DNA from: Heterodera schachtii | Taxonomy: Eukaryota > Nematoda > Chromadorea > Rhabditida > Heteroderidae | Length of the DNA stretch: 64,000 nt | Reading direction: 5' to 3' | Assembly: GCA_023374025.1 (NCBI GenBank) | Contig: SIJG01000016.1 | Span: 434,001-498,000, forward strand | Shown: piece after piece, positions 1-12,606 of the stretch | Numbering within the stretch: position 1 is the first letter of the stretch | Layout: each line of letters opens with the position of its first letter | The notes under the pieces: model-generated | Told to the model about the DNA's origin: nothing | Database searches by the model: none | What the model saw: the letters and a program-made list of their open reading frames with translations, nothing else | Translations under genes and position numbers: made by a program

Positions 1-336
1 TTGAATCAGCGAGGTCCACCTTGGCATGTTCCTGCTCGAGTTGGGCAACCCCTTCCTCGTACTCCCTGCAAATGATGCTCTTTTCCTCCTAAATGACTCA
101 TTGTCCCATTATTTCCTCCCCGCCCTCTTCTCTCACCGTCTCCACAATTCGAATTTGTTCTAAGCGACGATCGAACCATTGTCGCGCGTGGGCAATTCCC
201 TCTCGGATTTCGGGATGTTCTCCCTTCTCCAATGAGTGCCTTTCGAATTCCAACGGAAAACGCAAAATTTGTGCAAGACGAAAGGAGAAAAGAAAAGGAT
301 TATCATTTGAGGAGGGAAAAACGCACTTAATGTATT
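1..336 (-). CDS. BRMS1/Sds3-like protein, partial (runs off the left edge)
   Basis: Two exons of a minus-strand gene, 137 to about 336 and 1-88, separated by a 48-nt GT-AG intron (89-136). The peptide is a charged coiled coil. It contains LEKGEHPEIREG, then REYEEGVAQLEQEHAKVDLAD, which matches the layout of the BRMS1/Sds3 family: a 'RL-x-L...LEEGxHPEY' segment followed by a 'EL-E-I-RLEEDR-DL' segment. Members are subunits of the Sin3-histone deacetylase corepressor complex and act in the nucleus. The C-terminal part lies outside the window. The 5' end is unclear because no start codon or acceptor could be fixed above about 336. Family call is by motif memory only; another coiled-coil protein is possible. 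Confidence 0.5.
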
Positions 337-811
337 ACCTGCTAATTATCACAGTGTCTTTTTGCAAATTAAACGCCGACCCATTGCCACGAGCGGACGA
401 AGTCATTCGACAAAACAATGAATAAAAAGACATTTTTAAAAATAATCATGAAAACTTTTGGAATTGATCCACGATTTCAAAATGGCAAAGGAGTAAATGC
501 AAAATTTGATAGTGTTGATGATTTAATAAAAATTTAAAAAAAAAACAGACAGCGATTGGTATTGTGTTAAATTGGATGCGCAATGTCAGACAGTCCATTT
601 CAAACACCTGAAAATTAAATCCTTTGGACTGAGTGAGATCAAAAAAAGAGAGGGGGGGGGGGGGGGAATCCGGCGTAACCCAAAATATCGTTGTTGTTTT
701 AGCCGATTCCTTGCATTCGGAAGGAAAAACTTTCATTCTTTTCCCTTTTTCTCATAAAATAAACATTCTCGTTATTAATTTGGGATAATTTTGGCCAAAA
801 GACACCCTTGT
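337..811. other. Intergenic, no gene seen
   Basis: AT-rich spacer with an A run near 535 and a G run at about 652-667. The short open frames on both strands show no family motif. Confidence 0.5.
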
Positions 812-2301
812 CTATTGGCCTTCGCCCACCGACCGCGTGTCCAAATGCATGTCCTTGCAGGGAATGGAGCAAAAGCGGGCGGAACAGCGAACGCAAGTGT
901 AACCGGCAAAAAGACCACACACAGCGCAAAACTTTCGCGAGGGCATTTTGCTGGGAGATGAAGCGACCTGAAAATGAAAATCATAAAATATAGAAGATGT
1001 CTCAAGCCAACGGCCATGCAATTTGACGATTGAGAGAAGGGGAGGGGTGACTCTCGGAACCGAATTTTCGTAAAATAGTCCAAATTTTACTCCGAAAATT
1101 AGCTTTTTTACCCTTCACAGCATCTTTTTGCTGCGACGTGCTTTTTTCAAAAAACTTTTGGGGAACAGTGGGGGAGGAAGGGTTTGTCTAGGCGTCGCCG
1201 GGGGAAATCTTGAGATTTTAATGAATTAAGAAATAAGCCAATTTTCGGTAAGTTCCCTCTTTTCCCATTCGCTATGACCCGCCGGATGTTTCAAGATGAG
1301 ACACCCCTTTAATGTAAATGAGGAAAACCATTAGAAAAAACACACTTCGTAATAGGTGGGCAAAAGGAGTTCTGGGCTGGCCTCTTTCCGCCTCTGTTGA
1401 GTTTCTTCCTCGCGCTTTCGCTTAATAAAAAGAAACATTTGGATATTGGGCTCATTAACCAACATATTTAGGCCATAAGAGAATGGTTTCGGGTCCATCA
1501 TTTTTGAAAAAGTCAGTCCCTCTGACAAAAGATGACCAGTGCTTCAATTAAAAATCATTTAAACCATTTTTAGACTAAAATGTAGAATCGAAAAATTTTA
1601 ATTCTTCGAATTTTTGTTCGAATTCGGGTCCGGGATTTGGAATTGGTCGAAATGGAAGCCGGATTCGCGATCAGCGACCCCGAAAACCTATAGTTTGGCT
1701 TCTTTAATTCTGAAATGTAAAATTTTTGCGTATGGGGCTTAAACTCCACAAGAGCCATTCGCGCCCCTATTTTGCCTTGGTTTACCTGCGCTTCCTCCAA
1801 AAGTTGAGCAAATGTCTTCCTAAATCGCGTCTTTGTCAAAGCGGCCACAATTTTCTTTCCCTTTTTCGCTGAATGATCAAATGATTCCTTTCTCTTCCCC
1901 CGACTTTCATTCACTTGCTTGCTCCGCTCCGCTGACTTTTGAGGGTGACGCGATTTTCCGTTTTCGCCTTTTCTTTTCTTTGTCTCCAAAAACCATTTCA
2001 TCGTCGAATTTTGGTGCCGCTTTGTGCCAAGTGATATTCGCGTGGGGATCCTCTTGGAAATTATCCTGAAAAACGGGGAATGCATCATTTTCCGCCAATA
2101 AACGGACTTTCTCAAGTGACTCCAATTGTTGCTGAATGCGCCGTCTTTTTGCCGCTTCATCAAAGCATTTCGTGGGTTGTTGAGAAATGATCCGACCTTT
2201 AATACATTAATTCCCTAAACTAAACAAACTCCTAACACTAATTTACTGGATTGTCGACTTGAACGCTGTTGAAATTTTCCAAAGTTACTTTGCGTTGCCA
2301 T
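812..2301 (-). CDS. ZNHIT1: HIT-type zinc finger protein, ZNHIT1 (SRCAP/SWR1 subunit)
   Basis: Five exons: 2247-2301, 2108-2196, 1915-2065, 1750-1868 and 812-967. Start ATG at 2301; stop TAG at 812-814. Key matches to ZNHIT1 are EKDNFQEDPHA, FDDEM, the basic TKTRFRKTFAQLLEE and a C-terminal zf-HIT domain with FCAVCG, YTCVRC, RFCS..C and a final H. With these splice sites the linker between LLEE and FCAVCG has the same length as in vertebrate ZNHIT1. The protein is part of the nuclear SRCAP/SWR1 remodeller that deposits H2A.Z. Introns of 42 and 46 nt alternate with a 782-nt intron (968-1749) that holds a dispersed repeat. The extreme C-terminus ends SVGEGQ instead of the usual CLKW-type end, so one zinc ligand of the canonical pattern is not visible. 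Confidence 0.87.
1583..1690. repeat. Dispersed repeat copy inside the ZNHIT1 intron
   Basis: The stretch around 'attcgggtccgggatttggaa' and 'cgcgatcagcgacc' recurs at about 32262-32350, 34490-34590 (the latter two as arms of the foldback element) and 55855-55925. Consensus on one strand is roughly GGGTCGCTGATCRCGAAT..., then a tract reading like 'CCGGACCCGAATTCGAACAAA'. It carries no coding motif. Confidence 0.7.
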
Positions 2302-2671
2302 TTAAATTTACCAATTCTGTGACCTGAATAAAATTAAAATGATTTTGTTTCATTTTAATGAACAAAATTATTTTATTACGAAGTGATACATACCATCTAT
2401 TGGTTCATGATTTTCTATTTGCAAATGCTTTCTAGTAGAAAGCATATTACACTTTACCGCCGTCGTTTCTTTCTTTTTTTTTTGTCTTTTAATTCTTTTC
2501 CTTTAGAGTATGTATTATCTTCATTTTTTATGATTAGGTAAAAAAACTTCACTCTACAAAACTTTTTTTCAGCCTTAAGATAATTACGTGATTTATAAAC
2601 TTCGTTTACCGCGTTTTGCCCCTTCCTTCTGAAATTCGTCGTCTCTAATACACATTTATTTGTGCATTTTG
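2302..2671. promoter_or_regulatory. Divergent intergenic region between ZNHIT1 and Rab14
   Basis: Only 370 bp separate the start codons of ZNHIT1 (-) and Rab14 (+), so both promoters must sit here or further out. The stretch is AT-rich; no TATA box or other element stands out. Confidence 0.4.
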
Positions 2672-4046
<1,375 letters not shown>

Positions 4047-5188
4047 GGGGGGACGGAGGAGCGGCCACCGAACGACAAACGCACAAAAGAGGGACGGACG
4101 CACTTTGGCCTACCAATCCCAATTTGTCAATTTTCATTGGATCGATGCATATTCTTCTTACAAAGACAAAAGTCCACCTGTAATATACCATAAGTGTGCA
4201 AAGGGTTCATGGACAACATTTTGGAAAATGAAAAACACTCAAAGCTTTAAGAAATCGGCAAATTTAATTCAAAAATTATCCAATGCCTTTTACACAGCTG
4301 GGGACACCACTCTCATTTTCATGTTCGTTGTGTTACCTTTTTCTAATCATTCTAAATTCAAATCTTTTTTTAATTTTGTACCTAATTCTTAATAAATTTA
4401 TTTTAAAAACCTATGGATTTTCCTCGGTGGTGCTTGTCGAATTTCCTAAGAATTTGACCACTAATTAAAGGCCAGAAGATGACCTCTTCAAAGCACACTG
4501 ACAATCTACATTGTCTAATATTTACATTATTACTAAAGCATTCTAAAAATAAATTAATTTTCCAAAATTATTGCTTCCTTTCAACGGATTGTAAAATGAT
4601 TTCATTCCGGTCAATTAAGCGGTTAGTGAATTTTCCCGGGGATTTCGTCGTATTTAATTCGGAATTTGTCGCTGTGTTTCTCTCTGAATTTGTCCTTTTG
4701 TTGGTGCTTGTTAATTCTGTCCATTCCTTCACAGAATCTTTATTTACTATTTATCAGTTAATTATTGGAATTGTAATTCCCTTTTTCCTTGGCCTTAAAA
4801 AGTAAGGAGAATTTGGCCAGGAAGAAAGACACTATTAACTATTAGCACTTATGTTATCGCCTCTATCAATTAATTATCCTCAAATCATTTTGTAACGTTT
4901 GCATTGTTAAAGTAAATATATTTTATTATTTATCATTGTATTCCTCGTTTATTAACACACAAATAGCAAAGCATTCGATTGATAAAAATTGGGCCATCAG
5001 ATAAATAAAATTAAAATTGATTTAAATAAAATTCATTGAAAAGTTAATTGGGAAGGAAAATTACCTAAAAATGTTTTTAAAATGGTAATAACTATTAAAT
5101 CGTGTTTTCTCTATTGGCTCATAATTTGTACAACATTTTCTGTTATTCCACTCCCAAATAAGCAATCTTTTTCTCTGGGTTCGTTATT
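4047..5188. other. Intergenic between Rab14 and RidA
   Basis: AT-rich spacer with several AATAAA/ATTAAA signals (for example near 4391 and 4548). An open frame at about 4479-4805 is hydrophobic and Leu/Phe/Ser-rich with no recognisable family; judged not a gene. Confidence 0.5.
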
Positions 5189-5686
5189 ATGTCCAATATT
5201 CGCGCAATTTCGACGCCAAATGCGCCCGCGGCGATTGGGCCTTACAGGTTGGCCAAATGGGGGAGGGGAGGACATGGCCTTTGTTGTTTTGTTTGCTCAG
5301 TCAAGCCGTGCTCGCCCACAACACATTGTATGTGAGTGGGCAACTTGGGCTTGTGCCGGGGAAGTCCGAATTGGTGGCGGGAGGGGTCGAAAACGAAGCG
5401 CGACAGGCGATGACCAATTTGGGTGCCATTCTAAGCGCTGCCGGCGCATCATTTGGCAACGGTTGGCACTTTCAGAAGCCAAGAGAAAGGCTCACCCGAT
5501 TCAGTGGTCAAAGTCACCATTTTGCTGGCCAACATCGACGACTTCCAAACGGTCAACGGCGTGTACAAATCCTTTTTCAGCGGGGACACTTTCCCTGCAC
5601 GGAGCACTTATCAGGTGGCAGCACTGCCGAAGAACGGACGAGTCGAAATCGAAGCGGTGGCAATCATTGAGGACACAAAGCATTAA
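5189..5686 (+). CDS. RidA / YjgF / UK114 family reactive imine deaminase
   Basis: Three exons: 5189-5247, 5301-5461 and 5505-5686. The protein starts [21 protein letters not shown] and contains [58 protein letters not shown] and VEIEAVA, covering the whole RidA core at about 130 aa, the usual length. The Arg of FPAR is the residue that binds the substrate carboxylate in this family. RidA hydrolyses enamine/imine intermediates made by PLP enzymes; the active form is a trimer in cytosol or mitochondria. The ATG at 5189 is preferred over the longer open frame starting near 5092 because it gives a standard RidA N-terminus. The second intron is only 43 nt. Confidence 0.96.
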
Positions 5687-6405
5687 AAGAAATGAAAGTG
5701 CCGAAACCTATTAAAATTGGCAAAAAGAGGGAGATGATTAATTAATTGATGTGTTGTTTCTACGACAGCTTATTTTTTTAATTTATTCAATAAAAGTCCA
5801 AAATATGGGGAGACAAAGGCTGTTTATATTTTTGGAAGGATGTGATTGTCCAGCAGAAAACGTGATGAATTTCAGATCTTAAACGTGAAAATCACTCTAA
5901 AACGTTTTTTTTACTACTTTTTTTTCTGAAGGTATGCAATGAATTAGAAATCGAAATATCGGATGTTTTGCATCGGTTTCATTAGTTGTAAAAAATTCTA
6001 CAGGCTTAGCTTTCATTTGATCCCAAAGTTATGGCCTAACAAACTGAGGATCGTCTTTGGTTGGACGTTCTAACATTAATTGGACACGTAAATAGAGCTG
6101 TAATTTAATTCACACACTTACGCCTGTTGGGTATTTAATTTTTCGGTTATAAAATGGTGTCAACCGCCAATTAAAAAGACGGCATAATCATTCACCAGGA
6201 TGAAATCTTTATAAGTATTAGTATCAAAGCTTAGTTCAACAAATAACAAGGTAAATTGTGTTTTAAGCAATTATTTTGGAGGTTTTTGAGAATATGAAAC
6301 CGCCGCAAAATGAGGGCCGATTTCATGGGGAGCACAGAATGGCTGTGGCTTTTTGTTCATTCATTCGTTCCTTAGAAATTAGCACTGTCCTCCCTCTTTG
6401 TCAGC
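5687..6405. other. Intergenic, no gene supported
   Basis: AT-rich. AATAAA at about 5789 probably serves RidA. A plus-strand stretch at 6276-6460 is open but without family features. Confidence 0.5.
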
Positions 6406-6834
6406 TCAGAGAGTGCACGGCACAACGAACACGAGGCCCGACTCGCCACCGCAATAAGTGAGCCCCACGCATTTGCGACTGAACTCGCAAAATGTGAGCG
6501 ACTCGAGACGTCGGCCGGGGCAAACTTCAGGGGCACGCCTCCGACAAATTCGCTCCTAAAAAAGTAAAACGCAACGCTAATTGGAGCATTTGGAATGTAT
6601 TGAATTTTATATATATTATATTTGAGAATATCCATTTATCATTCGTACATTTTCCTGGTCCATTAATGCGCAATCGCCCAGGCGAACTTCTAACCTCCGA
6701 TGAGTACAACATTCGTTGTGTGAGAAGCAAAAATTCTGTAAAAATATCATTTTCATTTAAACAGTTTGCCATAATTGTCGCTTTTTGTTTGCCTTATTAT
6801 TGTCTTCGTTTTCTGCGATTGATTTGTCATGCAT
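6406..6834 (-). CDS. Small cysteine-rich protein (5' end uncertain)
   Basis: Two exons join cleanly in phase 0: 6649-6735 (FCFSHNECCTH...GDCALMDQEN) and 6406-6555 (ERICRRRAPEVCPG...FCEFSRKCVGLTYCGG...VVPCTL, stop TGA). Together they hold 10 cysteines spaced much as in nematode lustrin-like Cys-rich repeats (C...CPxG...C...C...C). A possible first exon with ATG at 6834 splices in phase, but it gives no signal peptide, so secretion cannot be claimed. The start lies only about 75 bp downstream of the GTF3C2-like stop on the same strand, an intercistronic distance seen in nematode operons. Family assignment is tentative. Confidence 0.42.
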
Positions 6835-6908
6835 TATCAAGTGCAAAAGTGTACGGCCCTGCATGAGATTTTCACCATCTGTCAGTTATTTATTGGTCAT
6901 TAAACATT

Positions 6909-9900
6909 TTAAGAAACAAAGAAGTTGAGAGCACCACCTCCCTGCCCATTCGGTGCCATCCTCCCGTTAAGCGAACATGCCATCCGACCATCGGCACCCA
7001 CAGAGACGCACAGCCCAGACAGCTGACACACACTGACGCATGTGTTCTGGATTTGGTGACTGAAAGGAAAAAGGGGAAAAAGTGGGAATTAGAGAGCCAT
7101 TTTCGACCAATTTGAGAGAGTTGTGGCACAAATTTGGTCCTTTTCAGACTCATCGTCCGGCGAAGAAGTCACCCAAATGTAAGAAGGCGCCTGAAATCGG
7201 ATAGAAAGGGATGAAGTGCATTGGGTATCGGTAAGAAAGACCTGCTGCGTTATTCCAAAATAGGAAAAAGTGGATGATTCGAAACTGATGAGGCCGGGAA
7301 AGATCAACGGTTGCGAGCAGCACTTTGCGCCGCAGGTTTTGTTCAGGTCGCACTCCAAAACAGGATGGGACGAACCAAACTGAAAGGGAATTACACTAAA
7401 AACTGATTCCGAGCATTCACTTGGTCAGATTCGGACGGAGGAATGAGGCCGTAAATACGAAAAAGACGACGACGGAAGGAAATGGCAACTGAAAAAGGGA
7501 AAATGAAACAAATTGGAAATAACAGAAGGAAGAAGAAGCGATGTTTTGGACATTTGCTGACGAATGATTAAAGGAAAATCCGTCCTTTTTTGTCCAAAAT
7601 GATTTTAGCACCATAATACATCGGATGGCAATTGGAAATGCACCAATTCGACGGTAAAAGGCGCTACCATACTTTCAGTTTACATTCAGACTGACGCGCA
7701 TGAGCACAGTTCAGAATTTCAATGGCAAATATAAAAAGCCTAAAGAATAAAATGACACACTTTTGTCTTTTTCGGTCCAGCAAATGGACTGAGGAGGAGA
7801 ATTCCAATCGTCGAAATGTAATTTCCACGTGGGGCGAGCAGGGCGAGTTAAATCCCAAATAAACACATGACCTGAAATTGAAAGATTGGTTGACAATTTA
7901 AAAGATTATGGACCAATTGGAGAAACAGCGGCAATACGACGACCCCCAGAAAAGGGGCTCCAATTTACGCATAAGAGCGGAATTGATGGATGGGGGGCGG
8001 CACCCGAGGAAGGTTCTGAAAAAAGAAAGAAATGAAAATTAATTAATGCCCATACCAAGCGTTGTTTTTGTCGCTTCGTCCGTCCTTTCATCAGCTTTGC
8101 TCGTTTCGTCTTTTGTGCTTTTATCTCCCTGAAATTGTGTTTATCAATGCGACAAAATTTAAGAAAAATTCAAAACGTAAAAATGCTTCAGCGATCCGGA
8201 AGTCAACAGTTCAGTTTCAGTTGGCACTTCCTATCATACTCCGAATGGATCATCATTAGCATTGATAATAACAGAACACACAAATTAATAAACAAAAGAG
8301 CAGCCAGGGAACCCCGAACCCATGGGAAAGAGAGACATTCGGTGGAAAGAACCACTGAGACATACGGATATGAAACAGCTAATTGACAAACATTTAAAGT
8401 GCTGCCATCGAACATTGGAGGATGGACTAAAGAAAACATTGCATCCGACTCAAAAACGCATGGCAAGGAATTGTTGGCATCTCGGCTTTGAGACTTTTCG
8501 ACGAGACTTTCAATTTCCGATGGAACGCTAAAAGAAAAAATTCAAATTAAATTTGAAAAAATTAGATGTATATTATTTACCTGTAAATGTTTATGCCTCC
8601 GCTGTGTGTACCAACCGCTAACAAACCCAGAGATTCATTTGTAAATTCGGTAAAACTTTGGCGAGATGTTGAAGGTGCTTCAGAGTGATGCAATCTTTGA
8701 ATGGCACGCTAAATTTAAGTGTAATTTGATGAATCGAAATAACATTCTGTACGGGTAATGTTCGGAAGGATTCGAATTCGTCGTCAAATATCGGACACCA
8801 ATTCAGTGAACAAATGTGCTGGGCCTTTGGGACACGCAACAAACACTCAAACCGTGCCATTTCACTATAATGAGCGGAGTGTGGCTTATTCGCATATTTT
8901 GTGATTACTTGGGATTCTTCGGATTGGTCGTCCACAGTTGGACAAATGCATCTTGACTTTCGCTTTCCATCTTTAGCATTTTTTCATCGGCGAAAGTGCC
9001 AATGGCAATCAGTTCTCGTCCTTTAATAACATTTAATGCTTTTCAACCGAATATAAATTATTATAATATCCTTCACCAGAGAAGAAGAGCAAAAAAAAAA
9101 AAAAGGTCCGGGTTCTCCCCAAAGAAATTTATTTTGGTTACGGGCCTGACATGACCAAAAAACAACCTTTTTAAATGACAAATCTGGTGGTCCCCTACCC
9201 TTTTTAATGTGTGTCTTCCACCTTTTTTTGTCGCTCGTGGGCAAATTGCCAATGCAGACAAAGGACCACCGCAGAAAAAGGCTTGGGCAATACGTTGATG
9301 ACATTTTCCCTGCCGGAGAACCAAACGGTCGGGAGTGGGCACTGAACCTGACAAAATCAAATTCGAAAGTTAGGGAAGACAATCAATTTGCTGAACCTGA
9401 AATGCCATTCGCACTTTCTCGCTTCATTCGTGGATCCATTGGTGGTGGCAAACTGTTGAAAATGTCAACAACCTAAGAGAAAGCACAACAAAAATAAGTA
9501 ATCAGATGTAAAAGACATTTCATTCTGACCTGCGCACTTTCAAATCGTTCCGCAACAGCAGGGGCAACATCCACTTCATAAGTGAAAGTCCGAGCTGTGA
9601 ATATGGGCAGTCGGGCACTGACTGTGAAAGGGAGTGTCTGGGCATCGGTGGCGGAGTGCCCTTCGTTGGCATTGGCCTCCTCGTCATGTCGCCTTGTGAA
9701 TGTGGGCGGCTTGGCACCGGTGGCGGAGTGTCCATCGTTGGAATTGGCCTCCTCGTCATGTCGCCTTGTGAATGTGGGCGGCTTGGCACCGGCGGCGGAG
9801 TGTCCATCGTTGGAATTGGCCTCCTCGTCATGTCGCCTTGTGAATGTGGGCGGCTTGGCACCGGTGGTGGAGTGCACTTCGTTGGCATTGGCTTCCTCGT

Positions 9901-12114
9901 CGTGCCCTCTCTTCGATCGTTGGTCCGGTGCTTTGTCTGCTTCTCCCTTTTTCCTCTCATTGCGTTTCTTCTCCTCCCTCGTCGACCCATTTGTTACTTG
10001 CGGAGTCGTAAATTCCCTCTCCGTTTGGTTTTCACCAATTTCTCTGCTTTTTGCAATTTGAAAATTGTCCGATGAACTGAAATATTTGGTATTAATTATC
10101 TATAAAATCACGTCCATTTGCTTTGCCTCTTCGATTTGTTGCCGCTGAATGTTCCTTCCCTGGCGAGTGAGGAAGAAGTGCAGGGACGGTCAGAAGCCCA
10201 TTGAAAGGAATTACGTTGTGAAGACGTTCGAACGAAATGCGAGGGATTATTGGGAGGGGGAGGAACAGACACAGTGTCAAGAAAATTGGCGGGGAGCTCA
10301 AAGTCTGAGGGCTAAAAAACAGCGGTTGTTTGGGTGTTACCTTTGATAGACTCACTTCAACTTTCGGCCTTTTAAAAGTTGGCAAAGAAATTTTGGTGAC
10401 GTTTTGCTGCAGTGTTTGGTTTATTTTTTTGGGTATTCTGAATGGTTTCGGAGTGACAACGTTTGTCTGCTGTTGACCCATCTCCAAATAAACATTCAGC
10501 GAATTGTTCGTTCGTCGTCCCACGGCGTCGTTTTTCTTTTCGCTAAGCGATCGTTGCGCAATGCTTTCGTCCACGAGAGAATGAAGCCGTTCGTTGAGCG
10601 TAATCGCTATAGAGAAGAGTCAAAATTAGCAGGAAAGGATAAAAGACAATTCATGCAGCCAACCAGATTTTTATTCAGCTTATTGTTAATTGGGTTTTTC
10701 AAGGAAGAAAATTACGTTTTTCGAATTTGGCCAACGGCACTTTGGGCGGACGTCCCCTGGGCTTGCGCGGCTCTGCTGGAGCATCTTCAGCAGGTTGTGG
10801 GTTTATTCGAGGCCGACCTCGCTTCTTCGGCTCCTTTTCTACAGCTTTTCGTCCAGACGCTAAAAAACGCGGCCAAATGAAATTAATAATTAGTGAAGAT
10901 AGATTATGTTTTTCTCACGCTTTTTAAAAGAAAATCCTTTGAAATCAACTGGCACCGAACCGCACACTTCCAATTCGACAGAATGAGAGCCAATCCAATG
11001 ACTAATGGAACTGAACGGGTTGAACTATTTAGTCGGATTCGGCAAAAAAAAATGCATTAGACATTTATTTAGAACTATATCCCCTCCCTCTCGCCATTTT
11101 CCGACCTTTCGCCGTCCAATTCGCTTTCGTCCACTTTCCTCCACTGCGCTGTTTGGCCCTCACCGATCCATGCCATATTTTTCTGTTCCGGTTTTTCCTC
11201 CTCGACAATACGATAAATGGACCGTGCACGCGAATTCTTCACAGCCATAAAATAACGGCTGATTTTTGGCATGTCCAACGAGTAATCTTCAGAAACCAAA
11301 CAACGAAAAGTGGTAAAAAAGTGCAAATTCCCGGGTCAATGGCAACTCGTACAAAGGCAACTCGTACACCGGCAACTCGTACAATAGGCAACTCGTACAA
11401 TTGGCAACTCGTACACAGGGCAACTCGTACAAAAAAATTTTCTAAGAATTTTCAATTAAAACTTAGAATTTTTAGATTAAAAAAATCTAAATGGATTTTT
11501 TAGCCTAGAAAAACTTTTAAAAATTTTTTTTAAAGTTTTTTACTAAATTTTCAGCTGATTTTTTTTTAATTTCTTAAATTTTTTGAAAATTTAAGTGTTT
11601 TAAAAGGTTTTTCTAGGCTAAAAAATCCATTTAGATTTTTTTAATCTAAAAATTCTAAGTTTTAATTGAAAATTCTTAGAAAAATTTTTTTGTACGAGTT
11701 GCCCTGTGTACGAGTTGCCCTTGTACGAGTTGCCTTTTGTACGAGTTGCCATGACACCCAAATTCCCAACCAACCGATGATTGTCCTGTCCGAGTCATAA
11801 TGGCGGATCCTCTTGAAATGGAGACGCTCACTCTCCAATTTCCCCTAAAACATTGCTCAAAAGTGAGTAAAAATTTCAACAAATGACAAAGTGCCCCGGA
11901 GATTCCCTCGCGAGGCTTCGTCTAACGGTCTGTCCTTGTCCTCCCTTTACTCCCATCCGTCTTTAATGAGTTCGCCACTAATCCCTAAAAACTGCTCTGT
12001 CTCTACCTCATCTCGACTTTCGTCCTTTTCAGTCTCACAATCAACAGTCGATGATTCTCCCGGCGAGCCGCTGGCAGAATCCGAAATCTTCTTTTGAAGA
12101 GATCTTTTAACCAT
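6909..12114 (-). CDS. TFIIIC subunit GTF3C2-like: AT-hooks and WD repeats
   Basis: Many exons, read from ATG at 12114 to TAA at 6909-6911. N-terminal half: acidic start, then RHYDSDRTIIDYSL, and two AT-hooks in one exon (10699-10859; KKRGRPRIN and KPRGRPPK). A low-complexity linker follows, with a 24-residue repeat (9660-9905). C-terminal half is WD-like: FFCGGPLSAL, which lines up with the FFTGGPLWAL of vertebrate GTF3C2, then FVQLWTTN, LGLLAVGTHSGGINIY, LLCVNWSPFSGG, GHVFIWDLTRP, CKLKVW and a last exon with LSGLCVSVGADGRMA. GTF3C2 (TFIIIC110) helps TFIIIC bind Pol III promoters. The order AT-hook, linker, WD matches. The protein ends soon after the last WD-like blade, so it seems shorter at the C-terminus than the vertebrate protein. 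The exon around 7400-7750 is unresolved. Confidence 0.72.
9660..9905 (-). repeat. 72-bp coding tandem repeat, about 3.5 units
   Basis: Units start at 9676, 9748, 9820 and 9892, exactly 72 bp apart and nearly identical. In the GTF3C2-like reading frame each encodes 24 residues containing KPPTFTRRHDEEAN. All three minus-strand frames stay partly open because the unit length is a multiple of three. Confidence 0.9.
11333..11759. mobile_element. Foldback/hAT-like MITE in an intron of the GTF3C2-like gene
   Basis: 427 bp, an almost perfect hairpin. Both arms carry tandem GGCAACTCGTACA-type units (six on the left, four on the right) followed by the same AT-rich arm read inverted. It is bounded by AAATTCCC at 11325-11332 and 11760-11767, an exact 8-bp target duplication, which points to the hAT group. 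It sits between the exons encoding ...DRTII and DYSLDMP and has no coding capacity. Confidence 0.88.
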
Positions 12115-12606
12115 TACTTGAACGAAAAAATATACATAGAAAAAATGAATCATAAAATAGAACATAAATAAATATACATGTTGCAAAACACGTGGACAAT
12201 TTATTTTGAGTTAGGTAATGGAAAATTACTCTAAAAAACAAATAACAAAATAAAAATGAAAAAAAATTATTTGTAAAATGAGATTGTATCCAAAATCTTA
12301 AAAGATTCTTTGCGCATTTGTTCAGATTCAACGGAAGACAACCGAACAGAGTGAAAACGAGGCCACCAACTCAAGGAAGGAAAATTTTTGGGTACTTTCC
12401 TGTTTTGAAGGCACACCCCATTTTTAAAAAATACAACAAAGTTTCAAATTTATATTCTATAGGAAAAATAATGTTCGGCGAGTTTTGCCAACCCAATAAT
12501 CGCACAGCTATTAATATTGAACGCTCTTTGTTGCATTTTTTTAAATGGGGTGTGCCTTCAAAACAGGAAAGTACCATTTTTTGATAATTTGCAATACGAT
12601 GCGAAC
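12115..12606. other. Intergenic region
   Basis: AT-rich. Two inverted copies of a 'ccccatttttaaaaaatac' / 'tttttaaatggggtgtgcc' type sequence flank 12410-12560: GGTACTTTCCTGTTTTGAAGG at about 12390 and its inverse near 12555. This is a small hairpin-like element without a clear target duplication. Confidence 0.5.

Noticed and set aside
4479..4805. 108-codon hydrophobic ORF after Rab14
   Set aside because: AT-rich sequence gives Leu/Phe/Ser runs; no homology, no neighbouring exon.
5092..5714. Longer plus-strand ORF starting upstream of RidA
   Set aside because: Its frame departs from RidA; the ATG at 5189 with splicing gives the full conserved protein.
9582..10075. Plus-strand open frames with repeats opposite the GTF3C2-like linker
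   Set aside because: The minus-strand frame fits flanking exons and splice phases; the plus frames are shadows of the 72-bp repeat.
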